DNA of 14,824 bases from Bacteroidales bacterium (GTDB lineage: Bacteria; Bacteroidota; Bacteroidia; Bacteroidales; Muribaculaceae), in NCBI GenBank assembly GCA_900767075.1, contig CAAFXX010000533.1, forward strand, positions 1-14,824, written 5' to 3'. Under the pieces are notes generated by a model that made no database searches, was not told where the DNA came from, and saw nothing but the letters and a program-made list of their open reading frames with translations. How positions within the stretch are numbered: position 1 is the stretch's first letter; each line of letters starts with the position of its first letter. Positions 7,329 through 13,383 of this stretch are shown here, one piece after another. The position numbers were made by a program, and so were the translations under genes.

Positions 7329-8471
7329 ATGGCAAGACCAAGAACTACCAAATTAAAAGAGCCGGTAAGGATGCGATTCAAGAAACTCGCCAACGGCTCA
7401 AAGTCGATATACCTTGACATCTATGTTGACGGCAAGCGCAGCTACGAATACCTGAAGCTATACATCCTTCCAGAACTGAACGCCAATATCAAGGAACAGA
7501 ACCGCACCACGATGGCGGCCGCCGAAAAGATAAAGTCGCAGCGTATAATCCAGCTTACCGAGGACAAGGCTTCGTTGCGCCACGTTTCCAAACGTGCCGG
7601 CATCCTCGTTTCCGACTGGCTCGACACCTATAAGGAAGACAGAGAGAAAAACGGCGCACGGGGCATGAAGATTGTCAAGAAAGTCAAACGGTTACTTGAA
7701 CAGTATCGAAAAGGAGTCAGAATGAAGGATGTCAACAAGGAGTTTATTCTCGGCTTTATCGATTTTTTACGCAATGATTACCGTACTGCACAAGGCAAAC
7801 CGATTGCCCCATATACCCAGCGTAGCTATTTCGGCATCTTCAATTCCGCACTCAACGCCGCTGTACAGGCTGATGTGATTCCCGACAATCCTGTCAACCG
7901 GCTGACACCGCAGGAACGTATCAAGGCACCCGAAAGCAAGAGGGAATACCTGTCAATCGACGAAATCAGGACTCTTATAGCCACTGAGTGCTCGCATGAG
8001 ATTGTCAAGCGCGCCTTCATGTTCTCATGCTACTGCGGTCTGCGCTTGAGCGATGTTTATGCGCTCAAATGGAAAGACCTTGTGCGCGACGGTGACATCT
8101 GGCGAGTCGGAATCGTCATGAAGAAGACCGCGACACCGAACTATCTCCCACTTTCAAAACAGGCGACGGCATGGATGCCGGAGCGTGGCGATGCCGCCGA
8201 CAGCGACAATGTTTTTGCACGGCTTCCGAAAGGACAGTATCTGAATGACCTTATAAAAGCATGGACGAAGGAAGCCGGACTGTCTAAACATGTCACGTTC
8301 CATACATCAAGGCATACCTTCGCAACCATGCTGCTGACACTCGGCGCAGACCTTTATACAGTATCGAAGCTGCTTGGTCACGCCAATGTGAAAACTACTC
8401 AGATTTACGGAAAAATTGTTGACCAGAAGAAAGATGATGCCGTGAGCCGGATTGACAAGGCTTTTGAATAG
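7329..8471 (+). CDS. Tyrosine recombinase/integrase, catalytically complete, paralogue of the preceding gene
   Basis: A 380-residue tyrosine recombinase. The basic N-terminus MARPRTTKLKEPVRMRFKKL leads into an arm-binding fold (SIYLDIYVDGKRSYEYLKLY), then a core-binding domain (about 90-185) and a catalytic domain. All catalytic residues are present: Arg239 in CGLRLSD, Lys265/266 in the hairpin, His325 and Arg328 in HTSRHTF, His351 in LLGHANVKTTQIY and Tyr360. It is clearly related to the preceding protein through the whole catalytic domain, even at DNA level around 7076-7113 and 8301-8338, and much less related to the left-end integrase. It is probably co-transcribed with its partner. It may act on a site different from that of the left-end integrase or form mixed complexes with its partner. 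Confidence 0.93.
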   Translation: MARPRTTKLKEPVRMRFKKLANGSKSIYLDIYVDGKRSYEYLKLYILPELNANIKEQNRTTMAAAEKIKSQRIIQLTEDKASLRHVSKRAGILVSDWLDTYKEDREKNGARGMKIVKKVKRLLEQYRKGVRMKDVNKEFILGFIDFLRNDYRTAQGKPIAPYTQRSYFGIFNSALNAAVQADVIPDNPVNRLTPQERIKAPESKREYLSIDEIRTLIATECSHEIVKRAFMFSCYCGLRLSDVYALKWKDLVRDGDIWRVGIVMKKTATPNYLPLSKQATAWMPERGDAADSDNVFARLPKGQYLNDLIKAWTKEAGLSKHVTFHTSRHTFATMLLTLGADLYTVSKLLGHANVKTTQIYGKIVDQKKDDAVSRIDKAFE

Positions 8472-8693
8472 CAGAACCACTTATAGAATTTTCATCCGCT
8501 GTTCCCTGTTTACGGAACTACCGACATAAATTGAAATTTCTTCCCTGTGCCTTGTCCGGCATGGGGATTTTTCTTGCCCTGCCATTTCATCAGTAAATCA
8601 CTGTAACGGTGTGAACGAGTGCCGGAAATCTGTGCCGATTTTGCGATTTTCATAGATAAGCTTAAAAGACAAGGGCTTAAGCAGACATCTTCG
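8472..8693. other. Intergenic region with small inverted repeats
   Basis: Part of a 306-base gap between the second tandem recombinase gene and the next HTH gene. GTTCC and GGAAC (near 8501-8518) can form a short hairpin soon after the recombinase stop. GCTTAA and TTAAGC (near 8660-8682) form another inverted repeat. A minus-strand open frame across the region lacks protein features and overlaps the promoter and start of the next gene. Confidence 0.3.
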
Positions 8694-8723
8694 TTTGATT
8701 TCCATTCCTGTATTATAGCTTTG
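8694..8723 (+). promoter_or_regulatory. Promoter of the excisionase-like/mobilization gene set
   Basis: TTTG at 8694-8697 and TAGCTTTG at 8716-8723 match the Bacteroidales -33 and -7 elements with 18 bases between them. Transcription would start near 8731 and read into the HTH gene at 8778. Confidence 0.65.
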
Positions 8724-8777
8724 CAGTCCGAACAAGAAAACAAATCGAAAATAACATAATAACCAACAAGTATTTTA

Positions 8778-9017
8778 ATGGTAAAACCAAGTATGTTAAC
8801 GCCGACCGAGGCGGCTGAATATCTCGGAATCAAGCTCAGCTATCTCTACAAGCTGATGATGCGCCGTGTCATCCCGTACTACAAGCCGGGAGGCAAGCTC
8901 TGCTACTTCGACCCCGAAGACCTCGACAGGTGGCAGCGCAGCGTCCGCGTCGCCACGGACGAGGAAATCGAAAGTCAGGCACAAGCCTATATTCTCAAAA
9001 ACAGTATCAGACCATAA
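8778..9017 (+). CDS. Helix-turn-helix excisionase-family DNA-binding protein
   Basis: A 79-residue protein with a MerR/excisionase-type (HTH_17) winged helix. LTPTEAAEYLGIKLSYLYKLMMRR at about 7-30 is the helix-turn-helix, and VIPYYKPGGKLCYFDPEDLDRW at 31-52 is the wing and following helix, including the family's PGGK.YF..EDLD pattern. The tail of about 25 residues is charged and helical. Such proteins bend DNA to direct excision by tyrosine recombinases or act as regulators. It has its own promoter, follows the tandem recombinases, and is 18 bases from the next gene. The start at 8778 is kept; an internal Met at codon 6 is possible. Confidence 0.85.
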   Translation: MVKPSMLTPTEAAEYLGIKLSYLYKLMMRRVIPYYKPGGKLCYFDPEDLDRWQRSVRVATDEEIESQAQAYILKNSIRP

Positions 9018-9035
9018 CCAAAATTCTTATAAATC

Positions 9036-9512
9036 ATGACAGAAACAACCAAACCTACTATTCAGAATGTGGAACAGACCATCGAAGCGATGGATGCTCC
9101 GGCACTTCCCCGTAAGGAGAGAAAGAGCAAAACGATTGAAGAATCGCAGATAATTCAGATAGAGCGCAACCTGTTATCCTCGCTCGGCATCCATGAGGCG
9201 GACGCGCTTGCGGCGTGTATCGCAATCGGTGCGGGCAATCAGGAAGCGTCGGCTGTGAAAGGTTCCGACCGTCACCGTCTCAATCTCTATCTCAACGCCG
9301 GAACGAACAGGAAGGAGATGTCCGTGCAGGAACTTTCGGAACACCGTCAGGCGCGAGCCCGTCAGCTTGTCAAATCTGCTATCCGCTATCTCGACAAAGA
9401 GGAGATGACGGCGGCAATGTTCACCGTCAGAGAAATCGCACGATGCAGGACCGACATTGACGAGGGCGTGAGGATGATACAGTTCTACAACTCATCAATG
9501 TCAGGGAAGTAA
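9036..9512 (+). CDS. Hypothetical element-borne protein, predicted helical and cytoplasmic
   Basis: A 158-residue protein I do not recognise. It starts 18 bases after the excisionase-like gene, so it is likely in the same transcript. The first 45 residues are charged and probably disordered (ALPRKERKSKTIEES). The rest looks fully helical: QIIQIERNLLSSLGIHEADALAACIAIGAG, HRQARARQLVKSAIRYLDKEEMTAAMFTVREIARCRTDIDEG in sequence order. There is no signal peptide, membrane segment or nuclease motif. Position between an excisionase-like gene and mobilization genes suggests an accessory role in the element. Plus-frame alternatives at 8930-9115 and 9215-9460 are shadows. Confidence 0.65.
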   Translation: MTETTKPTIQNVEQTIEAMDAPALPRKERKSKTIEESQIIQIERNLLSSLGIHEADALAACIAIGAGNQEASAVKGSDRHRLNLYLNAGTNRKEMSVQELSEHRQARARQLVKSAIRYLDKEEMTAAMFTVREIARCRTDIDEGVRMIQFYNSSMSGK

Positions 9513-9534
9513 CAGTTTTAACCGTGAACCGGAG

Positions 9535-9613
9535 TGTTGCGCGGATGGCGAAAACATACAAGGAATAATTTCAGATTAATTTCATCTGGTATATTATCTT
9601 CTATCCGCCAACA
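9535..9613. repeat. Nested inverted repeats upstream of the winged-helix gene
   Basis: The outer arms are TGTTGCGCGGAT (9535-9546) and ATCCGCCAACA (9603-9613), complementary except for one extra C. Inside lies CAGAT (9572-9576) with ATCTG (9584-9588). The structure fills the 134-base gap before the gene at 9647 and could be an operator, a leader structure or part of a mobilization site. Confidence 0.4.
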
Positions 9614-9646
9614 TTCTGGTCGCACTTACGATGCAAACAAGGACAC

Positions 9647-10084
9647 ATGAACGAACCATCCAAGGAAACATACAAATTTCAAATACCGTCGCGCTTTGAA
9701 ATCATTACTTTCAGAATGACTGTCGAGGTGATGAATCTACTTAGCGGCGCCACCGAGAACAAACGCGGCGACAAGATTTCCAATATTACGCTATTTTACG
9801 ACCTGCTGTCAAGAATGGCTGTAAATGCGAAAGTGTCAAACGACTTCCGCCGCCCTCTGGCATTGAAACCGGGACAGGCGCAGTATTCGGAGCTTCGCCT
9901 CGCGGAGCAATGGCAGATGAACCGAACCCGATTGCGCAATCTCCTTGACAGGATGGAACAGGCCGGGCTTATCTACACCAATCGCTCTTTGGTAGGCTCA
10001 GTTATGACATTCCCCTCCGTACTGGGCTGGAGCCGCCCTGACAAGCCTTATATCCGCAACCCCGCCTTTTTCAATGCGGACTGA
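9647..10084 (+). CDS. Winged-helix-like accessory protein of the element
   Basis: A 145-residue cytoplasmic protein. The central and C-terminal part reads like a winged helix: SELRLAEQWQMNRTRLRNLLDRMEQAGLIYTNRSLVGSVMTFPSVLGW (about 84-130), where residues 84-100 would be the first helices, MNRTRLRNLLDRMEQ the recognition helix and the following strand pair the wing. The N-terminal 60 residues are amphipathic and end in a segment NITLFYDLLSRMA. It stands between the unknown gene at 9036 and the mobilization genes, after a nested inverted repeat that it could bind. It may be a regulator or a replication/mobilization helper. I cannot name a family. Confidence 0.65.
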   Translation: MNEPSKETYKFQIPSRFEIITFRMTVEVMNLLSGATENKRGDKISNITLFYDLLSRMAVNAKVSNDFRRPLALKPGQAQYSELRLAEQWQMNRTRLRNLLDRMEQAGLIYTNRSLVGSVMTFPSVLGWSRPDKPYIRNPAFFNAD

Positions 10085-10252
10085 GCTTCCGGCAGCCGAT
10101 ACGGTGAATCTTCCGGGTTGCGGGTTGCCCCATAGTTAACCCACGGTTAGCCGTATGTCTTAAGCCGCAGGAAAGCAGGAAACAGGGATTTCGTTGCAAG
10201 ATATGCCGCTGTATTACATTCCCTGTCGGTCACTGCATACACGGCTCTCTTG

Positions 10253-10272
10253 CGTTGCCGCACAGGGCAACG
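10253..10272. other. Candidate origin of transfer (oriT) hairpin
   Basis: CGTTGCC and GGCAACG form a perfect 7-bp stem around GCACAG. GGGACGCC follows directly. The structure lies 86 bases upstream of a MobC-like gene followed by a relaxase gene, in a 273-base non-coding gap. Relaxase nick sites usually lie just beside such inverted repeats near the mob genes. The exact nick position cannot be told from sequence alone. Confidence 0.45.
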
Positions 10273-10304
10273 GGACGCCGCTCGCAGGCTCGCACCGATG
10301 ACCT

Positions 10305-10329
10305 TTATAATTATCAATATCAATTATAA
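10305..10329. repeat. AT-rich inverted repeat before the mobilization operon
   Basis: TTATAATT (10305-10312) and AATTATAA (10322-10329) flank ATCAATATC, 28 bases before the ATG of the ribbon-helix-helix protein gene. It could be the operator through which that protein controls its own operon, or part of oriT. Confidence 0.4.
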
Positions 10330-10357
10330 GATTCTAATAACCAACTTATAACTTCCG

Positions 10358-10780
10358 ATGAACAAACCTAATGAAAACGGTGGTCGTCGCCGTTCCACCA
10401 TGTCGTTCCGTGTGAGCGAATCGCAGAGGAAACGGATAGAGAACCTCGCCGCCCAATGCGGGATGAACCGCAGCGAATACCTGCTGTCACGGGCCTACGG
10501 CTACAAACCGAAAGCCAGTCTAACATTTGCGCAGACCAAAGTCCGCGACGAGCTTATAATCGCCCGGAGCGACTATGCCAAATATACCTCGATGCTGAAC
10601 GCCATGCCGCAGCACGAGCGCATGGCGATGTTCCGCAACCAGCCGTGGATGATTGAGGCGTTGGGTCGCCTCCATAAGACTGCGGAACTTATCACCGATA
10701 TAATCAACAGATATTTCTCCCCGAACCGCGTACCGGGAACATCATCTGAAACGGACAAGGAACAGGAACCGACATGGTAG
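10358..10780 (+). CDS. MobC-like ribbon-helix-helix mobilization (relaxosome) protein
   Basis: A 140-residue DNA-binding accessory protein of the relaxosome. After a basic N-terminus (GGRRRSTMSFRV, 8-19) comes the ribbon-helix-helix: a beta strand SFRVSES (16-22), helix QRKRIENLAAQCG (23-35) and helix MNRSEYLLSRAYG (36-48). This is followed by a helical C-terminal region (LTFAQTKVRDELIIARSDYAKYTSMLN) of the kind seen in MobC-type proteins. These proteins bind oriT and help the relaxase melt or nick it. The gene overlaps the relaxase start by 7 bases, indicating translational coupling. The acidic tail ends in KEQEPTW. Confidence 0.85.
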   Translation: MNKPNENGGRRRSTMSFRVSESQRKRIENLAAQCGMNRSEYLLSRAYGYKPKASLTFAQTKVRDELIIARSDYAKYTSMLNAMPQHERMAMFRNQPWMIEALGRLHKTAELITDIINRYFSPNRVPGTSSETDKEQEPTW

Positions 10781-11991
10781 CGAAGGCAGCATCGATAAGT
10801 CACGGCATCAACTGTATAAGATACATCTCCGGTGAGTCGAAGAACAAGGAAAATCCGGAATTGATTTACCGCGTCAAGGACAATCTTCTCCCGTGCGAGC
10901 TTGACGCGATGGGCGTATGGGATCTGATGAAAGCCGGTGCGCCGATGAAGAAGAGTGTTATCCGCATGGAAATCTGTCCGGGAAAGGAGCACACCGAAAA
11001 CTTCACAATGCAGGACTGGCAGAAGCTGTGGGATGACTTTGTAAAAGAGTTCGATAAGATAGAGCTGGAGGATGAAAACAGCAAGGTGTATTCACATAAA
11101 ACCAACATTGCGGACAGCATCTATACAGTCTGGCTTCATTATGAATCCGACAGCGGCATACCGCATCTTCACGCCGCAGGGTGCCGGAAAGACCGCTTCG
11201 GCATGACCAACAACGACCACAACATTCACATCCGCGCACAGGAGGCGGCACAGGCTGTAGCAATCCAACGAGGCTGGATAACAGCCGCCGAGATCCACAG
11301 GATAAACGCCGATAAGGTTGCCGACGACCTTATGGATATACTGCGTGCCATGCCGTCATGGTCGTGGAATGATTATGCCGCCCGGATCCGGACAAAAGGT
11401 TATATTATTATGATACGTCCCGGCAAGAAAGGTGTTTACGGTTATTCTATCGGAATGGGCAAAGCCCGATTCAAGGCATCCGAACTTGGCACAGGTCGAA
11501 AGCTGACAGCATCGAGAATCGAAGACACATGGAATAAACTTCACAGTCAGTCCGCAGTTAAGTCGAAGCAGCTGGTCAAGCACGCCAGAACAAAGCCTGT
11601 TGTGCCTGTTGTATCAAAGTCCGTTGTATCTCTTGACAAACAAGTTGTGGATTATACTTCATGGCGCGAAAGCACATCCGGATACGACCTTTCGCATAAC
11701 GGCAAAACATCCCGGTACTACATTCCAAACGATGTCATGCAGATATTTGACGATGAGTTTGACTACCGCGAGATTGTAAACTGGCAGGAGCTTACCGATA
11801 TGGCGGTTGCATTGTTCGTTGGTCTCACTGCGCTCGACACCGTTTCAATCGGCAGCGGCGGAGGCGGTTCGTCCAACAATGACAACTGGCGCGACCGCAA
11901 GGACGAGGACGAGATTGAACGAGCCCGCAGATGCGCCCGCGCAGCCGCCGCACATCTCGGCAAAACCCAGAAATCAGGACGCAGAAGATAA
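10774..11991 (+). CDS. Relaxase/mobilization nuclease (HUH type)
   Basis: A 405-residue relaxase that would nick oriT, stay attached to the 5' end and lead the strand into a recipient through a helper's channel. The N-terminal domain begins MVAKAASISHGINCIRYISG, with Tyr17 the best candidate for the catalytic tyrosine in the family's INYI-like context. The metal-binding His motif is clear: His122 (WLHYES), then IPHLHAAG with His131 and His133. A helical domain (about 155-260) follows. The C-terminus has a Gly-rich linker SGGGGSSNND (361-370) and an Arg/Lys/Ala-rich tail. It is the last gene of the mobilization operon. No coupling-protein or type IV secretion gene accompanies it in the window. 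Confidence 0.88.
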   Translation: MVAKAASISHGINCIRYISGESKNKENPELIYRVKDNLLPCELDAMGVWDLMKAGAPMKKSVIRMEICPGKEHTENFTMQDWQKLWDDFVKEFDKIELEDENSKVYSHKTNIADSIYTVWLHYESDSGIPHLHAAGCRKDRFGMTNNDHNIHIRAQEAAQAVAIQRGWITAAEIHRINADKVADDLMDILRAMPSWSWNDYAARIRTKGYIIMIRPGKKGVYGYSIGMGKARFKASELGTGRKLTASRIEDTWNKLHSQSAVKSKQLVKHARTKPVVPVVSKSVVSLDKQVVDYTSWRESTSGYDLSHNGKTSRYYIPNDVMQIFDDEFDYREIVNWQELTDMAVALFVGLTALDTVSIGSGGGGSSNNDNWRDRKDEDEIERARRCARAAAAHLGKTQKSGRRR

Positions 11992-12002
11992 AAGACACAT
12001 CT

Positions 12003-12077
12003 ATGACAAACAAAATAAAAATAGAAGAATTCACCATCTCCGCTATTTTTAACAGTAAAACAAGATGCCCACTATAA
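12003..12077 (+). pseudogene. Short truncated-looking ORF after the relaxase gene
   Basis: A 24-codon open frame starts 11 bases after the relaxase stop, MTNKIKIEEFTISAIFNSKT and then RCPL. The start looks like a real gene start (close spacing, natural composition), but the frame ends quickly in unrelated sequence. It may be the 5' end of a gene cut off at a former element boundary or by a deletion. It could equally be a chance frame. Confidence 0.25.
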
Positions 12078-12334
12078 CGCGAGCTCGGGATAAGAGATTA
12101 CGTTAATACTAGAACGAATGAATAACTGTGTATTATAAATTTCATAGTCAGAGTGGAGCGACCTCGTGATGAAGTTGCGACATTCATTTCGCCAAAAATT
12201 CGGCTGTCTCAGGCGCCACAGGCTGTCCACACTGTCTACACAGACTGCGAGGAGTTGCGAAGTTTGCGGTATTTGTTCCGATATTTAGTAATTTTACAAT
12301 CTAAAACTCATCAAATTCAATATAATGCAAGAAG
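12078..12334. other. Non-coding junction region between element and HU remnant
   Basis: About 257 bases with no convincing gene. It contains the short palindrome CGAGCTCG near 12080-12087 and a weak promoter match (TAATTTTA near 12290) before the HU remnant. A 61-codon frame at 12153-12338 shows no family features. No direct copy of the left-end attachment-like sequence (2206-2224) was found here. Confidence 0.3.
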
Positions 12335-12545
12335 ATGACTAAAGCAGAAATAACAAGTGAAATCGCAAAGACAACCGGCATCGACAAGGCTGCGGTTGTT
12401 ACCGTAATCGAACGGTTTATGAACGTCGTTAAGGACAGCGGAAAAGACAGCACGCAACATCAGCAAGAACACACTCATAGTTCCTTGTTCACAACATTCC
12501 GGCATTCAAACCACTGATTCCCTCAAAGAGGAAATCGCTAAATAA
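12335..12545 (+). pseudogene. HU/IHF-family DNA-binding protein, broken gene
   Basis: The first 35 codons, MTKAEITSEIAKTTGIDKAA through NVVKDS, are the N-terminal helices of a Bacteroidales HU-family protein. Then coding content is lost. About 20 codons for the first beta strands are missing and the frame shifts: read one frame over, GAAAAGACAGCACGC gives EKTARNISKNT, the usual middle of HU. A further extra T near 12488 breaks PC|HNIPAFKP, and a missing base near 12513 restores the C-terminal DSLKEEIAK, which ends in TAA at 12543-12545, overlapping the next ATG. An internal deletion plus two small indels mean no functional HU. Intact relatives are about 90 residues. Only a 60-residue shortened frame is left. 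Confidence 0.75.
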
Positions 12546-13084
12546 TGATAAATATGAGTTGCAACGACGACACAACAGCGCTTAGACTAGATTTTATAGG
12601 CGATTCTATCATTGCACAATGGGATATAGATGAATATTTCCCGACGTGGCAGGTGTATAACTATGGCGTTTCGGGAGCTGGTATCGACTATATAGAGGGC
12701 AACGCCGGCCGTTTTGACGGCAAGCAAGCGGTGGTGATGATAGGGACCAATAATATCAACGATATGGTTCCGGATCGCATCGAAAAGTATACTGAACGAT
12801 ATATGTCGGCTATCGAGGGTCTTGGAGCGTCGAGGGTGTATCTGTATTCGCTGCATCCGCGCAATTTCAGTAGCGACCGCAGCGATATGAATACAGGTGT
12901 AGCAGACTTCAACGACCATATCCGAGCCAGAGTGTCGGAAATGCCGCCTATAATGTATCTTGACATATACAGTGATTTTTTCTACGAAGGCGAGCCTAAT
13001 CCAAAGCTATACTATGACAGACTTCATTTGAGTCCTTACGGATATGAGATCCTCGTATCGGCACTGAAAAAACTTTGTGTGTAG
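12545..13084 (+). CDS. Small SGNH/GDSL-family hydrolase
   Basis: A 179-residue SGNH hydrolase, probably an esterase or lipase-type enzyme acting on an ester or acetyl group; the substrate is unknown. The four signature blocks are present: block I DFIGDSIIAQW with catalytic Ser21, block II NYGVSGAG (Gly44), block III MIGTNN with Asn69, and block V YDRLHLSPYGYEIL with Asp158 and His161. It has no signal peptide, so it should be cytoplasmic unless the N-terminus was lost. The start Met lies in a TAATG overlap with the end of the broken HU gene, suggesting it was once the second gene of that operon and may now depend on read-through. A hairpin follows 30 bases after the stop. Confidence 0.85.
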   Translation: MINMSCNDDTTALRLDFIGDSIIAQWDIDEYFPTWQVYNYGVSGAGIDYIEGNAGRFDGKQAVVMIGTNNINDMVPDRIEKYTERYMSAIEGLGASRVYLYSLHPRNFSSDRSDMNTGVADFNDHIRARVSEMPPIMYLDIYSDFFYEGEPNPKLYYDRLHLSPYGYEILVSALKKLCV

Positions 13085-13113
13085 ATGACTTTTGTTAATG
13101 CTTACGGTTGATA

Positions 13114-13154
13114 ATAAATAGGACGACTTCCTTAAAGGAAACCGCCCTATTTAT
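13114..13154. terminator. Two-part hairpin between convergent genes
   Basis: ATAAATAGG (13114-13122) pairs with CCTATTTAT (13146-13154), extended by CG/CG across one mismatch that becomes a G-U pair on the minus strand. TTCCTT/AAGGAA forms an inner hairpin. It lies between the SGNH gene and the leftward radical SAM operon and could stop transcription from either side. Confidence 0.6.
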
Positions 13155-13160
13155 GCAAGA

Positions 13161-13186
13161 ATTTCGGCAGCCACAGGCCGCGAAAT
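13161..13186 (-). terminator. Hairpin downstream of the putative precursor gene
   Basis: On the minus strand ATTTCG-CGGCC pairs with GGCTG-C-CGAAAT around a TGT loop, with one bulged C and one G-U pair. TCTTGC follows, so a U tract is poor. It is a possible end for the radical SAM operon. Confidence 0.4.
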
Positions 13187-13208
13187 GAATTAGGTTCTTT
13201 CGTATACC

Positions 13209-13233
13209 AGGATTTCTTTGCAGAAATCCTTTT
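13209..13233 (+). terminator. Hairpin with T tail
   Basis: AGGATTTCT and AGAAATCCT form a 9-bp stem around TTGC, followed by TTTT on the plus strand. It is a second terminator for rightward transcripts from the SGNH gene. On the minus strand the same stem lies 43 bases after the small ORF. Confidence 0.55.
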
Positions 13234-13275
13234 AGTCAAAGGTTCATCGATTTAGATGTTTTCATTTTTCATACT

Positions 13276-13383
13276 TTATCGGGGATCGCCTTCACAGTAT
13301 TCGCAATTTCCACCATCGGTACAAAGAATGGTGCTTGCTCTGACTGCTAGTAATTCGCCAACTAGGATGTCATTTGTCTCCAT
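13276..13383 (-). CDS. Putative RiPP precursor peptide (35 residues) paired with the radical SAM maturase
   Basis: A 35-codon ORF on the minus strand, too short for most gene callers. It starts with ATG at 13383, overlapping the last 14 bases of the radical SAM gene, and ends with TAA at 13276-13278. The N-terminal half (METNDILVGELLAVRAST) is acidic and helical, like a leader peptide. The C-terminal part CTDGGNCEYCEGDPR has three Cys (21, 27, 30), two adjacent Gly and polar residues, like a core that a radical SAM/SPASM enzyme could crosslink. Position and overlap suggest translational coupling with its maturase. I do not recognise a named precursor family. It could still be a chance frame; the coupling and Cys-rich end make a real peptide more likely than not. 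Confidence 0.55.
   Translation of the reverse strand: METNDILVGELLAVRASTILCTDGGNCEYCEGDPR

Noticed and set aside
7076..8338. Long direct DNA similarity between 7076-7113 and 8301-8338 as a possible mobile repeat
   Set aside because: It codes the conserved HTSRHTF region of two paralogous recombinases and is explained by common ancestry.
8510..8833. 107-codon minus-strand frame
   Set aside because: It runs across the plus-strand promoter at 8694-8723 and the start of the excisionase-like gene and has no recognisable motif.
12153..12338. 61-codon plus-strand frame upstream of the HU remnant
   Set aside because: It runs through the probable promoter of the HU remnant and overlaps its start; no family features are visible.
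12436..12455. GCGGAAAAGACAG resembling the left-end att-like GCGGAAAGACAG
   Set aside because: This stretch is explained as the EKTAR codons of the broken HU gene; the match is imperfect and does not extend, so I treat it as chance rather than a right-end attachment site.
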